From: Bacteroidales bacterium
GTDB lineage: Bacteria; Bacteroidota; Bacteroidia; Bacteroidales; TTA-H9
Assembly (NCBI GenBank): GCA_030656615.1
Contig: JAUSOY010000063.1
Location: 111,322-175,321, forward strand
Length of the DNA stretch: 64,000 nt
Reading direction: 5' to 3'
The position numbers and the translations under genes were made by a program. The notes beneath the pieces were generated by a model, which was not told the DNA's origin, searched no databases, and saw nothing but the letters and a program-made list of their open reading frames with translations. Of the stretch, positions 54,771-61,900 are shown piece by piece. Every line of letters begins with the position of its first letter. Within the stretch, counting starts at the first letter, position 1.

Positions 54771-56831
54771 TTAAAACTTTAATTGCATCTGGATTTTAAT
54801 CTCTGATTTTGTATTACCGGATAATAAATCATTTCCACTTCCGGTTTCATTTCTATCATGAAATATAGTGGATGAAGCTCTTAACCAGAAAGTCAGTTTT
54901 TTTAAAGCCTGATATCGCAGCATTAAATATAATCGGCTGCCATTATAATAATAGGAAGGAATGCTGAACGAATACAACACATCCTGCTCATACGCGTACA
55001 GGCGTTCATCATAAGACCATGTATTGAAACGGGCATAACGACCATAAAGCGCAAATTTAAATCCTGTAGGTTTCCATACTAAATCCTGATACATCATTAA
55101 TCCATCACGAAAAGGACTTTTCTGCAGACTTCGGGCCGTATATTCTGCCCGTGTTGTAAAATCAAATTCGTCCGTTGGCGAATATTTCACTTGAAATCGC
55201 ATAAAATGCTGCCGATACTGCCCAACGGCATTTAATGGCCGTGGACTATCCAAAAAATTCCTGGGCTTGTCAGCATACCGCCATCTTGATTGAATTTCAA
55301 TATCACGGGATGGATTCCAAACAATAAGACATTGATATTCGTAACCATAAGAAGGAGCATCCACCAAATATTTCAACCAGGGAAACTGAAAAAAGTCGAC
55401 ATAAGTTTCAAGCCTTAAACGAGGCATTGGATATACTCTAAATCCAGCAAAAAACCCTTGCTCGTTCGCATTACTTCCATTTTCACCAAAAGCGCTGCTA
55501 TAATAACGAATGAAATCAGGGGGATAATAACGATAAACCAACCAAAGCAAAAACCGTGGATCAGGTTCCCAATTGCTTCGTAAAATATAAGCTACCGAAC
55601 CATTGCTACTGCGGGAGATTTCTCCGGCAATTTCTAGATTTTTTAAAATAATAGCAGCGTCCATTCCAATTTTAGTGAATTCATCTCCCGAAAAAACAAA
55701 TGAACGGTATAATTCTGGTTTTGAAGATAATGCCGGATCAAATTGTGAACGAATCAAGGTCAGCCCAGTTCTAAAAAAAGAACCTTTGAAGGTAACATTA
55801 CCACCTTCTAAATATTGACTGCCCAAATTTTTAGCCGCCTGTTCTTTTAATGTGCGATGCAAACCAGATTCATAAATACTGGTTATAAATGCCGATGATT
55901 CGAGTGTATCAGTAGCAACATCCAGTGAAGCAGCGGAGTAAAATCCAGTTATCTCAAAATTTGATACTCGAATCGTCGTGGCTATTCCTCTCAGAAATCC
56001 ATATTCAGCGGAAGAAGCCGAGGGGCGCAATCCCTGGGATTTTGATAAAGGAACTCCAAACCCCTGTTTTCCAAACGAAAAACCACTCCACATCGTAAGG
56101 CCTTGTCCAAAGCGAAGATGATAATCGCCAATAACAGCCTTGTGAATAAATCCAAAATCCTTCATAAACACATAAGCCGAATAAAAATCAAAGCCATTTG
56201 AATTATCCGAACCAAACCATTGCTCGCCTGGATCTTTCTCAGCCAAAATACCCAAGCGAATACGACCTCTGGCATCATACGCATACTTCATTAATATCCT
56301 TTCCGGACTCCCTTTATACGCTGGTTCAACGCTATCGCTTACAGGAAAATAACCAGCGGGTTTTTCAATAAGTCGTTGATACCGCATTAATACAGTACTT
56401 TTCCCAGATAATAACCAATCTCGAATGCCCTTTTCGGGTTTTTTCATCGCATCCAAACTTATGTATGGCATCATACGGGAAATGCTTAGCGAGTCCAATC
56501 CTGGAATGGCCATCAACTCATACTTCGTAGCTATATTACCATACATCGAATAATACTCGAAAATTTTACGAATCTGGATTTCACGAAGAAAAAAGAGGCG
56601 ACGTAATTCATCTAAATCACCACTATTCAAATGAACAGGATTATTCAACAGAATTTCAAAATCCTCTGTATAATCCGAGAAATCAACTTCTGCATCGAGA
56701 TGCTCTGTAACCAATTCCATTTGATTAGCGATTATAGACAATGTTGTATCCGGAATCTGAGCAAAGCCCCCCGCCGAAAAAGCTATCAGTACCAGCAAAA
56801 TAATGCCTGTATAATATTTCCGATGCATCAT
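54771..56831 (-). CDS. Outer-membrane barrel protein with N-terminal helix-hairpin-helix motifs
   Basis: About 686 residues. A signal peptide (ending near GGFAQ, residue 25) leads to a short charged helical region and then two helix-hairpin-helix motifs at ~64-125 (NNPVHLNSGDLDELRRL and KYELMAIPGLDSLSISRM), closely resembling ComEA-type DNA-binding motifs. The remaining ~540 residues have alternating aromatic strands ending in QMQLKF, as in outer-membrane barrels. An exported DNA-binding-like motif on a barrel is unusual and suggests contact with DNA or another polymer at the outer membrane. ATG 56831 starts 10 bases after the upstream gene's stop. Function unknown. Confidence 0.75.
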   Translation of the reverse strand: MMHRKYYTGIILLVLIAFSAGGFAQIPDTTLSIIANQMELVTEHLDAEVDFSDYTEDFEILLNNPVHLNSGDLDELRRLFFLREIQIRKIFEYYSMYGNIATKYELMAIPGLDSLSISRMMPYISLDAMKKPEKGIRDWLLSGKSTVLMRYQRLIEKPAGYFPVSDSVEPAYKGSPERILMKYAYDARGRIRLGILAEKDPGEQWFGSDNSNGFDFYSAYVFMKDFGFIHKAVIGDYHLRFGQGLTMWSGFSFGKQGFGVPLSKSQGLRPSASSAEYGFLRGIATTIRVSNFEITGFYSAASLDVATDTLESSAFITSIYESGLHRTLKEQAAKNLGSQYLEGGNVTFKGSFFRTGLTLIRSQFDPALSSKPELYRSFVFSGDEFTKIGMDAAIILKNLEIAGEISRSSNGSVAYILRSNWEPDPRFLLWLVYRYYPPDFIRYYSSAFGENGSNANEQGFFAGFRVYPMPRLRLETYVDFFQFPWLKYLVDAPSYGYEYQCLIVWNPSRDIEIQSRWRYADKPRNFLDSPRPLNAVGQYRQHFMRFQVKYSPTDEFDFTTRAEYTARSLQKSPFRDGLMMYQDLVWKPTGFKFALYGRYARFNTWSYDERLYAYEQDVLYSFSIPSYYYNGSRLYLMLRYQALKKLTFWLRASSTIFHDRNETGSGNDLLSGNTKSEIKIQMQLKF

Positions 56832-56841
56832 GTCGATCACT

Positions 56842-57654
56842 TTAAAATGAATAACACATTGATACTGCAGAGGAAACACCCAATTGCGGATGCCAGGAAG
56901 ATGAAATATCAAGACACATCTCCTTCCATAAAAAACCAGCCCCGGCAGACCATATTCCAGGATTTATTGCAACCCCTCCACGAATAAACATCCATTTTTG
57001 AATATCATATTCAAAACCTGTCTTTAGTTTTGGAGAAGTATCCCAATCTTGTTGAATTTCAAAACCACATCGCAGGCTATTTGTAATCATACCCATCAGT
57101 CCCGCAGAAAAAACAGCCGGAATCTGGGCAGAGGTTTCGCTGCCAAAAGTCACTCTGAGCGGATTAAATGCATTTACACCCAATACCAGATTTTGATTCA
57201 ACAAACATTGCAGACCAATTCCAAAAGTTACAGCTGAGGCCGAGCCGTATCCTCCACCCTGATTCAATGAACAATAATCAAGCGATACACCAGCATGTAT
57301 TTGTTGATATAAAGGCAAACCATACGCCACAGAATATCGCTGTTCGTTATACATAGCCTGACCAAAATACGAAAATGACGCTCCAAATGCTCCTCTGCCT
57401 ACCGGTAAAACAGCGCTAACATTTTTAGTACTCAGGTCACTCACCCGAAAACGATCGGTATAGTACACTCCGATACTATAATTATCAATTCCTGACAAGG
57501 CCGCCGGATTTACCGATGCAGCCCATGTGTTTTGAAGTGCTGTACCAACAATCCCCATTCCCGATGCGGAAGCTCCGGGAATACCTTCCCAGCCCTGAGC
57601 ATACGAAGCCCCGGTAAGGCATAACACCAAACTAATTAAGCCTGCTCTCTTCAT
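56842..57654 (-). CDS. PorV/FadL-like outer-membrane barrel protein
   Basis: A 270-residue exported protein with a signal peptide (to about SYAQ) followed by WEGIPGASASGMGIVGTA and NPAALSG, the start typical of FadL/PorV/PorQ-type barrels in Bacteroidota. Alternating amphipathic strands continue to the aromatic C-terminus CYSF. It is shorter than PorV and lacks clear marks that would identify it as PorV or PorQ. It is translated just ahead of the helix-hairpin-helix barrel gene, so the two probably form an outer-membrane complex. Confidence 0.72.
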   Translation of the reverse strand: MKRAGLISLVLCLTGASYAQGWEGIPGASASGMGIVGTALQNTWAASVNPAALSGIDNYSIGVYYTDRFRVSDLSTKNVSAVLPVGRGAFGASFSYFGQAMYNEQRYSVAYGLPLYQQIHAGVSLDYCSLNQGGGYGSASAVTFGIGLQCLLNQNLVLGVNAFNPLRVTFGSETSAQIPAVFSAGLMGMITNSLRCGFEIQQDWDTSPKLKTGFEYDIQKWMFIRGGVAINPGIWSAGAGFLWKEMCLDISSSWHPQLGVSSAVSMCYSF

Positions 57655-57784
57655 TATAAATTACTTTGTACTAAGATAGTACAAAATATTAATTTTGCTT
57701 CTCCAACATCAAAAAAAAATTATTTAAAGGATATTTTAGATTTTTCGATATCTTTATAATTCGGGTAATGATTAATTCTTCGTC

Positions 57785-58456
57785 ATGAATACACAGATAA
57801 TATTTGATTTTTACAGTGAGTTGAGCATGAATAATAATCGTGATTGGTTTCATGCGCATAAAAAACAATACGGAATTGTTAAAAAAGAAATTGAATCTGG
57901 AGCTGCACAACTAATAAAAAATATCGCTGTATTTGATCCTCCAATTGGGCAATTGCAACCGAAAGACTGTATCTTCAGAATAAACCGTGATGTTCGATTC
58001 AGTAATGATAAATCGCCCTACAAAACCAATACAGGAATATTTTTCACCCGAGGAGGAAAAAAAAGTCCTTTTGCAGGATATTACTTGCATCTGGAACCTG
58101 GTAAATCGTTCATCGGTGGCGGGGTTTATATGCCATTGGCACCAGCTTTAAAAGCGATAAGGACTGAAATTCTCTATAATTATCCGGATTTTATAAAGAT
58201 AATTTCAGAACCTGGTTTTACTCGCTATTTTAATGACCTTGCCGATCATGGACGATTATCTAGACCACCCAAAGATTTTCCGGCTGATTTTGATGGAATT
58301 GAAATATTAAAGAACAAACACTTTGTAGTCGGTCATTCTTTAAGTGATAAAAACATCGTTGATGGTAATGTTCTAACATATTCCACAGATGTATTCCGAA
58401 GCATGAAGGATTTCAACCATTTCCTGAACGAAGCCTTACAGGATGTCCCGGCATAA
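57785..58456 (+). CDS. DUF2461 domain protein
   Basis: A 223-residue soluble cytoplasmic protein of the DUF2461 family, with NNNRDWFHAHKKQY at the start, then FRINRDVRFSNDKSPYKTN and a GKSFIGGGVYMP segment. These are the family's most conserved parts, but no biochemical role is known for it. It stands alone and is divergent from the PorV-like gene. Confidence 0.88.
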   Translation: MNTQIIFDFYSELSMNNNRDWFHAHKKQYGIVKKEIESGAAQLIKNIAVFDPPIGQLQPKDCIFRINRDVRFSNDKSPYKTNTGIFFTRGGKKSPFAGYYLHLEPGKSFIGGGVYMPLAPALKAIRTEILYNYPDFIKIISEPGFTRYFNDLADHGRLSRPPKDFPADFDGIEILKNKHFVVGHSLSDKNIVDGNVLTYSTDVFRSMKDFNHFLNEALQDVPA

Positions 58457-58992
58457 ATAATAATTTACCATAGGTAATATAACGGACTGGTTATAAAACT
58501 TAACCAGTTGTAAAATTCAATTCATGGGTTTTCTATTAAAATCCATCTCATTTTTAAATTTCTCATATTCAAAAATATCAGGATAACCATTGAATACATC
58601 TGACTGATTCGTATTTAATTCAATTTAAGAGGATTACTTATCGTGAATCGAGTAATGTATTCATTATTAAGGTCATGTGCTATTTTTGATCTTCCTGTTA
58701 ATTGTCAAATCCATAATAAGCCAGCATAAAACTGAATTAATTCAAAATTGAATACCCATTTTGAGTGTTTGAATTCCTGAATTCAAACACATGACATCAT
58801 TTTCTACTTCATTGATTTTCAAAACAATTATTCTGAAGTTTAATTAAAGGTGTCCGGATTCGTGAATCCGGACGCCTTTAATTTTATAAAACTAAATCAC
58901 AAGCTTAAATTTCGAAACTTTTTCTCTATTTAATAAAAACAATTCAGAAAAAGTAAAGAGAATTAGTGCTCATATTAACCAATTTCAACCTC
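58457..58992. other. Non-coding gap ahead of the giant surface protein gene
   Basis: 536 AT-rich bases. No credible coding frame, tRNA or transposon end is seen. The one strong element is the hairpin at 58842-58883, about 110 bases before the giant gene's start. A leader or promoter for that gene is expected here, but no clear TTTG/TAnnTTTG pair was found. Confidence 0.5.
58842..58883. repeat. Twenty-pair inverted repeat, possible terminator
   Basis: The arm at 58842-58861 pairs with 58864-58883 (one G-T wobble), with only two bases in the loop, then TTATAAAA. It could end the DUF2461 transcript or sit in the leader of the next gene. Confidence 0.7.
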
Positions 58993-61900
58993 ATGAAAAA
59001 ATTATTTACTATGCTTGCCATGATCTTCATTACGATGCAGATTACGGCTCAGCCATTAACTGGCATTAAGACCATTCCGGGTTCTTATGCAACAATTCAG
59101 GCAGCCATCACTGCCCTTAATACCAATGGTGTAGGTACCGGTGGTGTTATATTTAATGTAACTGCCGGACACACTGAAACATTCACGACCCCGACGGCCG
59201 GATTAATTACCGCGACAGGTACTTCCGCCAATACGATTGTATTCCAAAAAAGCGGTGCCGGGGCAAATCCTCTGGTTACTGCAGCCACCCCAGGTACAGG
59301 AACCATGGATTATGTCTTTTGCGTGCTTGGTACAGATTACATCACTTTTGATGGAATCAGTATTCAGGAAAATGCAGCAAATACGACTACAACCCAGCAA
59401 ATGGAATGGGGTTATGCTGTATTGAAGGCATCTGACACAGACGGCTCCCAGAATATCACCATTAAAAACTGCGGAATTTCACTGAATCAGACAAATACCG
59501 CTACCTATGGCATCTATTCGAACAACCATACCAATGTCTTAACTACACAACTTGTTATAGCAACCGCCGGAGGTACAAATTCAAACAATAAATTCTTCGG
59601 CAACACATTCACGAATGTCTATGGCGGGATTTACCTGTACGGCAGAGCCGATGCATTGCCCTATACTTACTACGACCAGGGCAATGAGATCGGGAAAGAC
59701 GGCGCCAACACTTTTACCAGTTATGGTGGAGGCTCTGCTACCGCTTATGGAATTTATGCCATTTACCAGAACGACTTCAAGATTGCCAACAACAATTTCC
59801 TTGGTACCATAGCCAATACCACCGGTGCGGCTTACGCAATCTACTTAAGTACCATGGTCAACTCCAACCTTGACATATACAATAATACCATAACGCAGGT
59901 TTATAACGGAACCGGTGCATTCTACGGGATATACTCCCTTGCCGGAGCCAGTGGCACTTCCAATATCACCAACATTTATAACAATGTCGTTACTGCTTGT
60001 ACCTCGCCCAATGCCACATCGGGAGCCTGGTACGGAATATACATGTATGGCGGGATGACAGCCAATTTCTACAACAACTCGGTTACCAACAATATACATG
60101 GTTCCGCCACGGCCACGGCAACCGGATCTAACTATGGTATGTATTTTTATTCGAGTCCCACCAATGCGGGTACGATGAACGTTTATGGAAACACGCTTTC
60201 CGGTAATGCAAGGATACAGTCAGCGATTGGTTCAGGAACAGGTTATCACTTTTATCTCAGTGGCGGTAATGGCACGATGAATGCCTACAACAATATTGTG
60301 GACAACCAGACTTTAGGTTCTAGTGGAACCCAATATATTGTTTACATCCTCCACTCAGGAGCTAAGAACTTCTATAACAACACCATCACGAACATCCTGA
60401 ACAGCAATGGGGGAACCATTTATGGAATTTATAACGGTAACGGCGCCGGAAATGCACTATTCTATAACAATAAGATTCAAAATATAAACGGTAATGCAAC
60501 CGGAAGCATTGTTTATGGTATTTATCAATCCAGCGGTGCTAATATATACTACTATAACAATTTTATTTCCGAACTGAAAGCTCCGCTTGCAACAGCTAAC
60601 CCTGCCATTTATGGTGCGTATTTATCCGGAGGCACCGCACTTGGAATGTATAATAATACCATTTATCTGAATGCGACATCTACCGGAGCCTCCTTTGGCA
60701 CCTGTGGAATATATGCAAGCACGACACCTGCCCTGGAACTCCGAAATAATATCGTGGTGAACAACTCCACACCAGGCGCTACAGGAAGAACGGTAGCCTA
60801 TCAGCGTAGTTCAACAACATTGACAACCTATGCCAGTACCTCTAATAATAATGATTTCTTGGCAGGCACACCTAGTGCCACCAATCTGATTTATTATGAC
60901 GGAACCAACTCCGATCAGACGATTGCGGCTTATAAAAGCAGAGTTGCACCAAGGGATGCTGCTTCCGTTACAGAAAATCCACCTTTTGGAAATGTTACAA
61001 CTATACCTTATAACTTACACTTACAAACAACCATTGCCACCCAATGCGAAAGTGGCGGTGCGCGTGTTACAACACCTATAGCAATTACGACTGATATTGA
61101 TAATCAGATCCGACAAGGAGAAACAGGATATACTGGAACAGGTGTTGCGCCAGATATTGGTGCCGATGAATTCAACGGCATCCTTCTTGACCTGAATCCT
61201 CCCAGCATTTCTTATATACCCTTTTTGAACACAGCCTCCACTTCGGCGCGCATGTTGACGGCAACCATTATTGATGCCAGCGGTGTTCCCACGATAGGTA
61301 CAGGCCGCCCAGTTCTATACTGGAGGATTGGTACCGGTTCATGGAACAACATTGCCGGTACTTCCATTGGTGGAGGACAGTATACTTTCAACTTTGGTGC
61401 TGGCGTAGTCCTTGGTAATGTAGTACAATACTACATCGTTGCACAAGATAATTACAGTACACCAAATGTTGGGGTATCACCTTCTTTAGGTGCAGCTGGT
61501 TTTTCTTTCAATCCTCCGGCTGTCGCAACCCCACCAACTACACCCAATTCCTATACGATTGTTGGTACCATTTGTGGCACTTTCAACGTTGGTACGGGTC
61601 AAACCTACCCAACACTGACAGCGGCCATTAATGATTTAAATAATAAGGAAATGTCTTGTGCGGTAACATTTGTTCTTACCGACGCAACATACTCAACTGC
61701 CGAGACTTTTCCTCTTATTATTAATGCCAATAGTGGTTCAAGTGCAACAAATACACTGACTATTAAAACCGGACCGGCAAATAATGCCACTATATCAGGA
61801 GCAGCGCCTGCCAGTCCGCTCATCAGGATACTCAATCCCAATACCATCATTGATGGTGCGAATACTGCCGGAGGGACCACCCGAAACCTGACCATTACAA

